The notes below the pieces were generated by a model. The model saw only the letters and a list, made by a program, of their open reading frames with translations. It did not search any database and was not told the origin of the DNA. This document shows, piece after piece, positions 10,310 to 22,617 of a DNA stretch of 64,000 nt. Both the position numbers and the translations under genes were made by a program. Each line of letters begins with the position of its first letter. Position 1 is the first letter of the stretch. The DNA comes from Triglochin maritima (Eukaryota; Streptophyta; Magnoliopsida; Alismatales; Juncaginaceae). The stretch is taken from positions 16,272,542-16,336,541 of the forward strand of contig OY821791.1 in the NCBI GenBank assembly GCA_963682175.1. Reading direction: 5' to 3'.

Positions 10310-12720
10310 GTTGAAGACTATATAGCCTTCAACAATGCTGGCATCAGACCTCTGTCGATTGTTACAATAATTCTTCAACATACTCACTCATGTACCACTC
10401 GAAATGATATATCCATCACAGAAATACCAGTCCCGTTAATTTAATTTCTTGAGCTAGATAAACTACCAAATGCACCATGCTGACAAAAAACAATTGAAGA
10501 AGTACATCTCCAACGTACATATTGTAACAACCACTTCATGGTACAAATTATCTAATTAGTATTATATCATACATTGTATTCATTCTATATATTCTTTATT
10601 TTTACCCTATATCTATTACTTAAGTGTTTATTTGATATGTTTCAGGGTTTAGCAATAAAGAAGAGAAAGAAAGAGAAAATGACCTAAACGCAAGAAGAAT
10701 TGACTGATTTGGAAGGTTTTGGACACGTTTGTAATGCCCAAGGACATGAATGTAAGTCAGGAATGACCCAAGTGAAAACCTGGAGGGACCTACATGTAAA
10801 GAAAACTTGTTGGTTGCAAAAGTCTGTAATCTCGTGAACCTGAGAATTAAATCAATAATTAAAACCAAACAAGTTCTAACCAACAACTCCGGGCGCACCC
10901 CACGTGTTTATTATAAGGTGAACTAAAGTCGTAGTCAAAATTTGTAGGCGACCAGACAAAATTGATCCACCCGTGGCAGATTAAAATCCACCACTGACGG
11001 ATCCGGTTAAGAGTTTGGCAGCCAGATTTCTCCAGCGGGTCGGGTTGTCGAGTTAAAGAAATATGCAACCTCCAGATCTGATTTATAGTTGTCCGCTTGC
11101 GCCCAGATCCATCCAAAGTCTCTAATTTTATATAAATACACTTGTAATGACTTCTTTATTCTTCTTCCTTCCTCTCCTCCTTAGGTTAGTTTCTTTTCTT
11201 GTTTAGTAGAGTGTGTTTTATTTATTGTTTATTATAGTAGGTTTTAGTGTAGTGGAGGAGAAAATGAGCAACTTTGTATTCTTTATTTTCTTAATCAAGT
11301 AAGTCTTTATGTTTTTCATGTTGTTATATTTTCATTTGATGCAATTTTTTGTTCACTTACTTTGGGTTGTGTTGTTTTTTATCTTTTCTTATGTTTAGAG
11401 ATGAGTATGGAGTAGTCCATCCCCATTGGGGGTGTAGAAGAAGATGATGTAATCATGTGATGTATTAGGTGTTAGTGTTAATCCTGACCTTTGAATCTCA
11501 CATGATTTCCATAACCATCTAATGACATTTTCACTCTTATCTTTGATGCGCTAATGCTCTTCAGTGATGCTTAGCACGTTCTTAGGATAGTGGGCATATT
11601 TTATGGGGAATGTTGAGGTGAGGATAAGTATGGAGTGGAAGAAGAAAACATGACATGTGCTCTTGTTGGCCTCATCTTAATTAATATCTTGTAAGTTTTA
11701 ATGATTGTGTAAATCTTATTACATGTGGAGACATAGTGGGGTTTGGTCTTTATGCATGAGCTCACTTAGCCTCATTTCAATTATTTTCTTGGATGTTTTA
11801 ATGATAATGTTTTATCTTTTTTCATGTGGAGGCAAAGTTGGATTTGGTATTATGGATTTCATGTATTACTTGTTGTGATGAGCACAATTCAACATACACG
11901 TACACATATCTTCATTTTCACATTCTTTCCCTACCTCTTAAGGGGTTTATTTTTATCGTTTGTTTTCTAGTTTTATACGTATCATAGTATAATTCCGACC
12001 TCATTTCTCTTTTCTTTTCCCACTCAAGTATTGTCGATTTCGACTCGCACGCGCTCTCTATGGACTCGACCCGTACTTGCCACCGCTTCATCGTGGTCGT
12101 GCAGTTGCGGTATTATAACTGAATCAACCATTATCCAAGTAGTTCAGATCGATTACTTTGTTGCAAATTTTGCTAACGAATAAACAAAGTTTGATAATTA
12201 TGTGTTAGACGTGTTTCGGCAATATCAATTTAATAGAAACAGACATAAGCTGCTGCATCAATACATGACAATCATGAGACTTCAAACCAAGTCGTTTCAA
12301 AATTTTCATCGAAACCAAACTACTAATATTTGAAGAATACCCTACGGGACTTTAACACCGCATAGACTTTGACACAAAATTGTCTTATATTTTATAGATA
12401 ATGTGTAATGACCTGGTGGTAAAAAATTATGGGTCCCTTATCCTCTAGTGCTAGTTTTGCTCGTATACCAAAGTGTACAACATCAAGTCTGACATTATAA
12501 CCATCTTTAATCTTACCATGAATGTTCAAAAGAGTTCTTAGTAAACTATCACATAATTATGTTTTTCTAAAGTTTGCCAGTAAGGTAGGTCAAAAAAGAT
12601 GGATTTCTTTTTCTAATTGCTCTTACCATTTCCACAATTGTAAGGCTTGACGAATTCACATTTAATGTTCTTCAAATATTCATAAACTTGTTTGGCTTGG
12701 GTGTTTCGTTATATTCCTAA
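10310..12720 (-). pseudogene. CACTA (En/Spm) transposase TNPD remnant, split by a solo LTR
   Basis: Translation of the minus strand, allowing many stops and frameshifts, follows the order of plant TNPD proteins. Around 12600-12480 is the PYWKTL...LDVMHIEKN-like block. Around 12430-12310 is LPP-CYTLS...VKVP. At 12300-12131 is the SHDCHVLMQ...KVID block. At 10552-10310 is the LEMYFPPSFFDIMVHL...GPVYLR...RPEGSIVEGYI block. The last two blocks become contiguous when the LTR at 10553-12130 and one copy of its target duplication are removed. TNPD is the catalytic protein of CACTA transposons and cuts and pastes the element. This copy is clearly dead. Confidence 0.7.
10553..12130 (+). mobile_element. 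Old solo family-1 LTR inside TNPD, TSD TTATC
   Basis: A diverged family-1 LTR: it has the stretch corresponding to the 5' end of the LTR (TTATATCATACATTGTATTC), a TATA box (TATATAAATAC near 11130), the 'CATCCCCATTGGGGGTG' box near 11420 and the GGTATT...AACTGAATCAACCA end. It is flanked by TTATC at 10548-10552 and at 12131-12135. The 5' end has decayed from TG to TA. No primer site or coding sequence follows, so it is a solo LTR. Confidence 0.85.
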
Positions 12721-12741
12721 CCATGTATTAGTCTATATATA

Positions 12742-14147
12742 TGATTAAATGTTTCATATAAGCGCAAGTGCACGACCGCGTTGACGCAGTGACAAATACT
12801 GGTCGATCCACAGGGAGGTGTGTCGACTTTGGTTAGTTCAACGACGAGTGGGAAACAAGATGGGAGAAGGAGTTTGATTACACTTCACTAAACTAAAAAT
12901 AAACAATAAATAAAACTAAACCCCATGGAGTGGAGGTGTGTAGGTATGTTTGTGTGAGTGAGTCTTCTTTTCAATTAGAAAGAAATGTAGTTTGTGTGGA
13001 ATACAAGTAGAAGCTAGTGTAGAATCTAAGTGTAGGATACACAACACTACAAGGAAAACCATGAACATGCATATATCACATAAAGTTGAGGTTGATTTTA
13101 GATTCTCAAACATGGAATAAGTACCTAGTGTGACCATTAGAGCATAAATCAATCCTACATACAACCTAAATCATTCATGTAAATGTGCACCAAACATGGA
13201 TCTATACATAACAAACCATTCCCATCAAATCATAACAAGCAACAAGATAAACTCTAACGCTAGCATGATATAAGTACCTAGTGTGGACATTATCCCATCT
13301 AATACAAGTTTAAGCATGCTACAAGTATAGATCTATATTAAGCATATGAAATGACACAAATAAAAGAACTCATCACTATCACATAGTCTACATTACCTCC
13401 ACCCCATAAGGGGATGGAACTACTCACTACTCATTAAGAAGATAAACAAAATTAAACTAAGCATGCAACATTTGAAAGAGACAATATAAAACTAACAAAG
13501 AAAATTATTTTATTGACACGACTCACATTACAAGTAGCATTCTTCTCCACCTTGAGTTTTTGCTCCAACGCTTACTCTAAGTAGAGAGAATGCCACCAAG
13601 CAATGGGTAAATACAAAGGAGAAGGAAGAGTTCTATTTATAGTCATAGAAAAAGGCAATCGGGGACAATCCCCCGATGTGGGACTAATGCACTACTAAAA
13701 ATAGACATAAAACACTCTAATACATGACCGCCTAAAGCTTATCGGATCCGAGCAAAACAAACCGCCAATCAGCGGTCTATATGGTCTGGATCCGGTCTGG
13801 ATTTGGAGTGTGGTTGTTTGGCTTGATTTCTTTATGTATGATGCACCCTTATTGGTTGTGGAGGTTGCGACCAGAATCCAATTGCCAAAATACTCTTCAT
13901 GATGGTGTGGAGTTTCTTCATTTGCTCATGGATCCTTTTGGTTTTACATTTGGTTCCCTCTCTCTTTCATCTCAGTCCATAAGTCTTGCAACTTAGTCAT
14001 TTTTTTTGCTTTTAAGTCCTTTTTTAGTCTCTTCATTTCAATTCTACTTATTCCTGAAACTTAAACATAAAACTTGTTACGTAGCATTTCTTAGGTTAAG
14101 AATAAAGGATATAAGACACAAATATATACATGATATGATGTCAATCA
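12742..14147 (-). mobile_element. Solo family-1 LTR, TSD ATATA
   Basis: The segment begins TGATTAAATG and ends GTCAATCA, is 1406 bp long and is flanked by ATATA (12737-12741 and 14148-14152). It contains the reverse-complement hallmarks of family 1: the CACTACTCATT box near 13420, the CTATTTATAGTCAT TATA region near 13635, the CCCCGAT inverted repeat near 13665 and a CCGCCAATCAGCGGTC palindrome near 13764. No primer site or internal sequence is attached. Confidence 0.88.
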
Positions 14148-15157
14148 ATATACCATTGTAATCCCTCCTCTCCTACTTCTTCTTGCTTCTCCATTAGTTT
14201 TAGGTTTTATTTTGCTGCTTCTTAGTGTAGTTGGAGGAGAAGAAGCATACTTTGTAATCCTTTCATTTCAATAAATAGTGAGTTTTGTTCTTTAAATACA
14301 TGTCTTTTACTTTGATGTAAATTCTTTGATGTTGTGGTTTGGTTATTCTTGTTTTCAGTTATTTACATTATGGGTTCATGTTGTTTTTATGCTTTCTTTA
14401 GTTTAGAGATGCGTAGAGAGTAGTCGATTCCCATGGGGGGTGGAGAGGAAGGTGATTTGATCATGTGATGGATTAGTGTGTGTTAATCTTAATCCTATGA
14501 TCCTTACATGATTTGCATAATCATCTAATGGGATTTCACTCTTATCTTTGATGTGTTAATGCTCTTAAATGAAGCTTAGCACATGCTTAGATTAGTGGGC
14601 CTATTTTATGGGGAATGATGAGGTTAAGATAAGGATGGAGTGGAAGAAGGAAGCAAGGCATGTGCATGCATGTGCTCATGTTGGCTTTATTCAAATTAAT
14701 GTGTTGTATGTTTTAATGATTGTAATAAGTCTTATTTCATGTGGAGACATAGTTGGATTTGAGTCATTTTGCATGTGAACATATTAGCTTCATTTCAATT
14801 ATTGTATTATATGTTTTAATGATAAGGTTTTATCTTATTTCATGTGGAGGCAAAGTTGGAATTGAGTTTTATGGATTTCATGTATGACAAGTTTTGATGA
14901 GTACATTTGAACACACACACAACATACATTTTCGTATTCACATTCTGTCTCTACCCAACGAGGGGTTTAGTTTTATTGCTTGTTTTTCTAATTTCCCACA
15001 TATTGTAGTTTAATTTCGATCACATCTCTCTTTTCTTCTCCCCCACTCTAGTATTGTGAATACGACTCACACACGCTCCCTGTGGACCAACCCGTATTTG
15101 CCACTACTTCAACGCAGTTGTGCACTTGCGGTATTTTAACTGATTCAATCAAGTTTT

Positions 15158-15175
15158 TGGCGTTGTTGCCGGGGA
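15158..15175 (+). other. tRNA-Asp primer-binding site of element F
   Basis: TGGCGTTGTTGCCGGGGA lies 6 bases after the LTR end. It matches the complement of the 3' end of tRNA-Asp with one apparent substitution relative to the site in element A. This primer is characteristic of the Athila lineage. Confidence 0.85.
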
Positions 15176-16324
15176 GCTTCATTTTTGTAGTCGAGTTCAC
15201 CATTTCGGTGGGATTTTTTCTTTGTTTTTATGTTTGTTTTTCTCTTTTGGTGACTCCAAGGGACTACAAGTGCAGAGGAGGATCTACATGAGCATAGAAG
15301 GATTCTTCTGAAGTCTAGGGATAAGAATCCCCAGACAATCTGTTAGTAGTGGATTTTAATCCGCCACTGGCGGCTCTGGTGTGTGATTTTGAAGTTTTGT
15401 TTCAACTGTAGCTTCATTTGCTTCTTATATGTTGTTTCCTGTCACTGTTGATGTCATGCATGCTCTATTTTTGTGTTAAAATTTAATTTTGCTTGCATGA
15501 CCCCTTGTTAAGACAACTTGGACCATAAAACTCAAAGCAAAATATTATACTTATTGCCATCTAGTTCATGCATCATTTGTAGACCTTGCACGCATTTGTC
15601 TTTTCGTTTCTTTACATTCTTGTTGTAGATTGATGCTGTGAGGTATGTGCACCCGATCTCTCATTCCCGCATGTTTAGATCATCCATTAGGAAGTAAGGT
15701 GCATTGCAACAAGTGTGAGTTGAACGTTTGTTTGGAAAGTTGATTTCTAGATTAAGACTCCAAAATGGTACTAAGGAGGGGTTGTACAAGATAAGGTGGG
15801 GAATTTCATCACCCTTTTCTTAGCCCCAAAAATCACAGTAATCAAAGCCTTAATTCTAAAAGCAAGTAGACATTTTCCGTAAGGATTTCGGATGCACTAG
15901 GAGAGCGATCGAGTTGAGACCGTCATGACCTGATCGGCGCCGCCTGCCTTGTCGATAGTAGGAGGTACTAGATCTTCAGATCTTGTATCACTTGTTGGGC
16001 ATTGTGGTCTTCGTTGTAGGGAGGTGAGGTGTGTCGAGACTAGTGATCTCGAAGTTAGGCGTCGTCTAGCCTAAGGACCCACAGCTATAAGTTGTTTGAG
16101 CCTTGTTTGCTTGTGTGCTTCTACCTTCACCCACTACCCATGCTAGCTCTAGGGATTCTTCCTTTCCTATCTGCGTCTTCTCCTCCTCTATATTCTTCGT
16201 TATAGCCTCCTCCTCTGATTACACCTTCTGTTGTGTGTTGTTGTAGAGTCGAGTTGAGCTTTTTATGCGAGGTTGGGTTCATTCTGGTGAGAGTGCTCGA
16301 CTTGAGAGAGTGCATGTGTCTGAG

Positions 16325-17529
16325 ATGGATGAGCTAGGTGTTCGCTCATCTCCGCCTCGTGCTCCTTTGGAGCATGATGCCGAGTTGTCTTGTGGCGATG
16401 TGGGAGATCGAGTTCCATACATGGATTACCTCAGTCCACTCCCACCACCACGTAGACCTCCTTCTCCTCCTCCTCCGACTCAGGAGGAAGAGGAATTTTG
16501 TCAGGATAGAGTTTGGTGCACCACATCCTTTAATTTGCTCGACAGTATAGACTGATGATTTTGTGGGAGCGGACCCATCCTGTTTGGGTCGTGCAACCTT
16601 CTTGCATTGTTCTCCCGCCGGCTCACGGGAACAACTATGAGTTGAAACCTCAATATGTGAGCATGCTTCCTACCTTCACTACCAATAAGGAGGATACATA
16701 TAATTTTATACGTGAGTTCAAGGAGGTATGCTCCATGTTCAAGCTTCAACAACTTGATGAGGATTCTGTCCGGTTGAGGATGATTTCTTTCGCGTTGAAG
16801 GATAACGCGAAGCAATAGATGTACATCGTCCTGGCGAGCTCTTTTCGGTCTTGGGATGACTTTGTGACAATCTTTCTGAAGAGATTTTCCCCCCAAAAGA
16901 AAACTCAACAGATACAGCACAAGATACATCAAATGTATCAGACTGAGATCAAATCTTTTAATGCTTTCTTTGAGAGGTTCAAAGAACTTCTCCAACAGTG
17001 TCCTCGTCATGGACTTGAGCTATGGCAGCGGTGCCCAATTGTTTATGAGGGCCTCAACTACAACACCTGCACATTGTTGGAGTCGATGTGTCAATGTGAA
17101 TTCCTAATTAAACCCATTGATGAGGCATGGTAAACTTTTGAATTGATGGATGAACGTACCATTGAGTGGGACACCATGAGAGAGACACCAGCCGCTAGGT
17201 CTTCTGGTCGAGCTGGATCATATCAAGTTGAGTCAACTATCACGTCTGAGGCGAAAATGACTGCTCTCATGCATAGGATTGAGAGTTTAGAGTTGGATTG
17301 AGCTTCAGTAGCTCAGGTCGCTACTTCCGCGTGTAGTAGGTGTGGACTTACGGGACAGGATGAGTTGGAATGTGTTTACACTCCAAGGGATACTGAGCAT
17401 GCAAATGCGATGTATCAACAAAGGCCCCGTAATGACTCGTACAGTCACTCCTACAACCCGGGATGGAGAAACCACCCTAACTTCTCTTGGGTACCCGTAC
17501 AGTCACTCCTACAAGGTACGAACTATTAA
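16325..17529 (+). pseudogene. Athila gag, degenerate (element F)
   Basis: The N-terminal part opens at ATG 16325 in one frame and the capsid continues from about 16555 in another frame. In-frame stops at about 16816, 17131 and 17299 break it further. The recognisable order is: proline-rich leader; QPSCIVLPPAHGNNYELKPQ block; the capsid core (KALKD-type helix, here FALKDNAKQ); the region FFERFKELLQQCPRHG; then a zinc-knuckle position reading CSRCGLTGQDELEC, in which the histidine is replaced by glutamine. Gag builds the virus-like particle and binds element RNA. It ends at 17529 where homology stops. Confidence 0.8.
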
Positions 17530-18060
17530 GTGAAAGTGTCGTGGAGTTTGCAATATTTGGAAAAATCGAAGAAGCATTCTTGATAAGATAAAAACCACCT
17601 TGTATATATATCAGTTGTGTTCTTTGCAATTTGAGTGATACATTTTTACTTATGAATGTCATATTAATTCTCATATATATTAGTGGAGGATATTATATAT
17701 TTTTCTTGTTAATCCCTGGGATTTTAAGTTTTTTACATAGCAAATTTTTAGGGGAGGTTCTGCCAAAATTACAATAAAATTATAAACCTAATTGTTATTA
17801 ATAACATGATATTCTATGTTTAACATGTTTTCCATCTTAAAATTATAATCCAAGTAATTGTATTAAAATTATAACTTAGATTTTATATTAAAAAACTATA
17901 ACTTATATAATGTAAAAAACTTTATGTTTAGTTTTGTGAGTTTAGACATTTATGTATTTTTAGTTTAGTTAAATGTTTATTTATGCTGAAAAAATCTTAT
18001 TTTGTTTAGTTAAATGTTTATTTATGTTTAGTTTCTAATAACTCATCGACCCCCTTTAGC
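17530..18060. other. AT-rich spacer
   Basis: Very AT-rich sequence with runs such as AAAATTATAA repeated with variation (17765-17950). No coding potential, LTR end or RNA is seen. Confidence 0.5.
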
Positions 18061-18718
18061 AACTTGACCTTCAATAAGTTATAACAAAAGATTAGACAAT
18101 ATTTGCTAAGTCATTCATCATATAGGACTTTCCATTCAACGTATTTATTTTTTATTTTTCGATTTCTGTCGTAGATTGTTTGCGTAAGGTAATCTCTTTC
18201 TCTCATCATTCATTAGAAAGCACACAATAGTTAGTAGAACTTGCATTTGAACAAGAGTGAGGTGAGTGTTTGTTTGGTGTGTTGTTTGTTAGATTAATGT
18301 ATGAAAAATACCTAGGGGCAGTCACCTATAGGAGATGAGGTGGGGGATTTCATCACGCTTTCCTTGGCCCAAAAACCACATAATAAAAGAGCCTTAATAA
18401 AATCAATTTAGATGTTGGCCCCTAGAATTTCCAGACGCATTAAGGAGAGGAAACCATTTAGGACCGTCATGGCCTAAACGTCGTTGCCCATCTAGTCTCC
18501 CCGAGATTTTAGTAACCTTCGTGTTCTTAATTTCCAACAAAAATGGTCCTCGCCATTTATGTCCGTTTCGACCTGAATGTCGTTGCCCATCTAGTCTCCC
18601 TGAGATTTTAGGAACCTCTAGGTTCTTGATTTCCTACAGACTAGTGGTCATCGGTGGGACCTCGAAGTTAGGCTCGTCTATTGCTAAGGACCTATAGTGG
18701 ACTTTAGGCTTGCTTTTA
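18061..18718 (+). mobile_element. Athila leader remnant with an internal duplication
   Basis: This resembles the leader of element A (33930-34560): the GAGTGAGGTGAGTGTTTGTTTGG block near 18255, the GGTGGGGGATTTCATCAC block near 18340 and the GACCGTCATGGCCT block near 18465. A segment of about 90 bp (GTTGCCCATCTAGTCTCC...) is duplicated at roughly 18480-18535 and 18575-18630. It has no LTR and runs straight into a CACTA fragment. Confidence 0.65.
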
Positions 18719-18721
18719 CCT

Positions 18722-19006
18722 TGATTGCTTAGTTCTAAAGACAAGAATCTTGTATATGCTGACATGTCCTATTACGATTTAATGGAAGACATATGGGCGG
18801 TAGACTTTGTTAAATTCAAAGTGCATGTATTTAGATGCAAGTGTGATGATAATAAAAATGGAGTTCGATTGGATGAATTAGGGTTCACTTTAATTGATTT
18901 TTCGAAAGAAGGATTTAAAGGAGAACCTTTTATTTTAGCCTCCAAAGCGAAACAAGTCTTCTATGTGGCTGATCCATCTGATAAGAAATTGTCTCATCGA
19001 TTATGA
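18722..19006 (+). pseudogene. CACTA TNPD C-terminal fragment (DUF4216)
   Basis: An open stretch of about 94 codons reads SSKDKN...YYDLMEDIWAVDF...VHVFRCKC...ELGFTLIDFS...PFILASKAKQVFYVADP, the order of motifs of DUF4216, the domain near the C-terminus of plant CACTA TNPD proteins. The domain body is complete, but the rest of TNPD is missing: Athila leader sequence is joined directly upstream. The downstream TNPA-like remnant on the same strand is in the order expected for an En/Spm element. Confidence 0.75.
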
Positions 19007-19242
19007 AGAGACACCACCTTTCTCTAAGCTAGTACCCGAGTTGAACTCACAAGATGATGAAATACCTGTTGAGACTTGTATGTTTTGAGATGACCACGGT
19101 GAAGGTATATGGATTGAAGATCCGATAAGAGAAAAGAAATTGTAAAGGTGCAAAATGTCTTGTATCACATTATAATAACCATTTAATATCTGGATTTTAC
19201 TTTTCGTTGCCTTCATTTTACCTTTTATAGTATCATGACTCC

Positions 19243-20380
19243 GAAAATGAAACTCACTCCATCAGATTCTAAGGTCTCGAAGACTTATAGTTCATGACGT
19301 CCTACACTCATGAAGGAATTCATGGGGAAAAGGAATAGAGACGGTAGACTTCCAATCCAGTTTGATGAACGTCTTGAGACGATAGGCATGATGTCTGATA
19401 AGTAGACTATATATCAAGGGAGCCTAACAAGGTCCAAAGTTGACATACGTTTGTCAAGTTCGGCCGAAGTTGATGAGAAGCTTAAATACACAATCTGGGA
19501 TAACGTGCAGGTAATGAGTCCATTATAAGATTCTTTAGTGTCAGTCAAACTTTTAATATATAGAAATTAAAAATGCTAACGTGTGATAGGCAACTTTTGA
19601 GTTCCTATCCACTGACCAGTTGAAGAAAAAGTGGATGACATTCATGTCGGTCCATTGGAGGGACTTTATAACAAATTTAACCAAGAAGTACATATTCGGA
19701 GAGTATCAAGACAGAACTCCATAACTTTATCACTCCGAATTCATGGGATCATTCAGAAAATGAAGAGAAAGCTCGGAGCTTCAGGTAACTGAGTTAAATC
19801 TAATAAGTTATTGCTTTAATGATAATCTAATAAAATTGGTTTTAGGTCATCCGAGCAAGAAACCAAGAGCGTAGATCTACTATCTCCTCGTATGTCTCGA
19901 TCGGGGTACCAAAAAATAGAAGCACATATGATGGCTGAAAAAATGGCGCTGAAAAAACAAGAGGCAATCGACTCCGGCCTGAGTGAGGAGCAAGAAAGCA
20001 ACTTGTATCCTCCTTCCCCCGTCCTTCGATGTGATTCTTGGAAGAGAGTGAGGGTACTCCAATGGGGAGTACATCACAGACAAGTCGCAAGCGATTGGCT
20101 CGAAGATAGTAAGTTGTATCACTTCTATATGTTATTAAATCACATTCAGCAATTTTATATTTTTCAATTGTTTGTAACAATTTTCTTTAAACTTTACGAC
20201 TCTTTGATGTTGAGTAAATCCCAATGTCAATTTTTTTCAGATGGTCGTAAAGATATTCTACGCAAAGCCTTCGGAAACGACGAACATCCAGTCGTGTACG
20301 GGGGGGGGGGGGGGGGGGGGGTAGGGCGTAGGGTTGGACTGAGACAATATTATGGAAGGACTAATGGTCAAGTTCGTCGA
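19243..20380 (+). pseudogene. CACTA TNPA-like transposase remnant (Ptta/En-Spm family)
   Basis: Exon-like pieces on the plus strand follow the plant Ptta/En-Spm protein. GKRNRDGRLPIQFDERLETIG (19325 on) is followed by KLKYTIWDNVQ, then after a probable intron at about 19511-19590 by KKWMTFMSVHWRDFITNLTKKY. SRSGYQKIEAHMMAEK and SGLSEEQESN come near 19895-20005, and EHPVVYG...VGLRQYYGR at about 20280-20360. Stops occur at about 19403 and 19722. TNPA-type proteins bind subterminal repeats of CACTA elements. A run of 22 guanines interrupts the last block. No CACTA terminus is seen before the next LTR begins at 20529. Confidence 0.7.
20300..20321 (+). repeat. Run of 22 guanines
   Basis: A perfect G22 homopolymer lies inside the last TNPA-like coding block, where related proteins have a glycine/arginine-rich stretch. 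Its length may be genuine slippage or a sequencing/assembly uncertainty. Confidence 0.95.
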
Positions 20381-21794
20381 TAGTTCATACCAAATGCGAG
20401 ACACAAATTTTAGATTTGCAAAATATCTTGCAACTTGTTATGGAGAGATTGGATTGTGATTTGCCTACTTCTCCTACCCACCGTAGGATGCCTTCTTCCC
20501 CGGTGGACCACTCCTTTGGTACAACCAGTGTAATGCCCCGATCTCACGGGTACGCACACTGGGAAAGGAACACAAGTGTCGCAATCAGAGACTTCCGCGA
20601 CGATCGAAGGAGTTACGAAAAAAGACAATACCGACTAACTCAACAATACATAACAGACATACATGGATAGACAATAAGGGTATAAAACTGAAACAAATGA
20701 TTATCCATGTATACATAAATGATCCAATTACAATATATCGAGTTTCAAAGGAAATACAATGATATAAGCGGAAACAAACGATAACTGAAGGCTCTGGTCG
20801 ACATGTCCCTCGTGTACAGAATCTTCGGCACTCGTCCAGTCTGCCCTGTGGGGAACCTAAGTACCTGCAAGCACCGCATTAACAAATAAATGAGTTTTCA
20901 ATTAAGATAACCCAGTATGCCCCAGCAAAACAATAATAGAACTATGCATGAAGTCTATCTAAGACAAGCATCAAAACATAACAGAACAGAAGAGCACATA
21001 ATGCATCAGAAGGCTATGACTCTACAAGCCATGCCAGCCGGGTGCACCCGACACGTTCCTCGCAAGGAACCAGAACACCAGCCTCGCTGGTCAGAAGTGG
21101 TCACTCGACAGTGACCCACCGCTCGGCACAAAGCGGTGCGCCGGCTAAATGTCCCAATTCACGGAAATAAACCTACATGGTGTCATCACGAACTTGGGAA
21201 CATCTAGCCTGAGACAGAATGGCAGCACGTCTGCCCATGACTTATCTTACGCCTGGCCTCCCAACGTGAAGGTCTTATGCGAATGACCTCTCGAGCTAGA
21301 GGACCCACTCGTGGCCCGTCGGCCCAGAAAACAGAACGTGCCCAGAATTATTAATCATATTAAATGCAGTGCAAGCTACTTAAGCATCTAAGATCTACTG
21401 TAGCTACAGTATGCGGAACGAGCTCAAGGAAGAGTATCTGGATACCCTCCTAACAGCCCCAAACAAATCATAATCAGAACATCCCAATCAGGAATCATAA
21501 CATTGCCATCAGAAAACAAAAAGCACTCACAACAGCAAGCAATCATGACCGGGATCGATTAATCAATACGACAACTAATAAATTCATCTACGGGTCATGA
21601 TATGGAGTTATAAGTTCTGATTTCCCAAGTGCCACGCATACCCACACCATAATACCTCATATCAGCAAAATATATACATGACGTGAATGATAGAACAAGC
21701 TCAACAGTAAGAGATACCACGGATACCACTACAAGCATTCAATAGTATGAATGCTAAACTTAAGAACATATATGCGTTGCAAACTTAGGACTTG

Positions 21795-22617
21795 ATCTGA
21801 TATTATATGAATATAATCACGAGATAATGCACGAAAATATGATCTTTAATGAGCAACAAATCACGGGGGATTATCTGAATATAATCATGGAATGACGCAT
21901 GGACATATGATCTATAATCAGCCAACAAATCATGGAAGATTATCTGAATATAATCACTAAGCAATGCATGGACATGTGATCTGAAATCAGCAAACAAATC
22001 CTAGAATATTATCTGAATATAATCACAAAATAATGCAAGAACATATGATCTATAATCAGCAAGAAGATCATGGGATATTGTCATGCATATAATAACTAAC
22101 TAATACATGGACATGTGATCTATAATCAGCCAATAAATCATTGAATATTATCTGAATATAATCATTAAATAATGCATGAACATATGATCTATAATGAGCA
22201 ACAAGATCAGGGGATATTGTTTGCATATAATCACTAAGTAATGCATGGACATGTGATCTATAATCAGCCAATAAATCATGGAAGATTATCTGAATATAAT
22301 CACTAAATTATGCATGAACATGTTATCTGAAATCAGTAAACAAATCCTGGAATATTATCTGAATATAATCACAAAATAATGCAAGAACATATGATCTATA
22401 ATCAGCAACAAGATCATGGGATATTGTTTGCATATAATCACTAAGTAATGCATGGACATGTGATCTATAATAAGCCAATAAATCATGGAAGATTATCTGA
22501 ATATAATCACTAAATAATGCATGAACATGTGATCTGAAATCAGAAAACAAATCCTGGAATATTATCTGAATATAATCACAAAATAATGCAACAACATATG
22601 ATCTATAATCAGCAACA
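21795..22617. repeat. ~68-bp tandem array with a ~206-bp three-monomer period
   Basis: About twelve AT-rich monomers of 67-70 bp share TATCTGAATATAATCAC and ATGCA-GAACATATGATCT. Three monomer types alternate: AAATCCTGGAATATT at 22342 and 22548, ATCATGGGATATTG at 22412, and AAATCATGGAAG at 22479. This gives a higher-order period near 206 bp. Small changes mark older copies at the left. Confidence 0.85.

Larger units (their letters stand above)
14148..17529 (+). mobile_element. Old Athila element F: partial 5' LTR, leader and gag
   Basis: A plus-strand family-1 element. The LTR part (14148-15151) starts at or near the TATA box because the solo LTR at 12742-14147 landed there and the upstream LTR part is missing. 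It ends CAATCA, followed by a primer-binding site. The leader (15176-16320) resembles the leader of element A (33624-34730). The gag pseudogene follows. The element stops abruptly at about 17529 with no protease, pol or 3' LTR. Confidence 0.75.

Noticed and set aside
21803..22550. Several minus-strand open frames of 64-75 codons with repeated 'FRSHVHALFSDYIQIIFHDLL'-like text
   Set aside because: They are translations of the 68-bp tandem array; the monomer happens to lack stops in that frame. No gene.
21795..22617. Possible CRISPR array
   Set aside because: Repeats are contiguous, diverged 68-bp monomers with no unique spacers, in a plant LTR.
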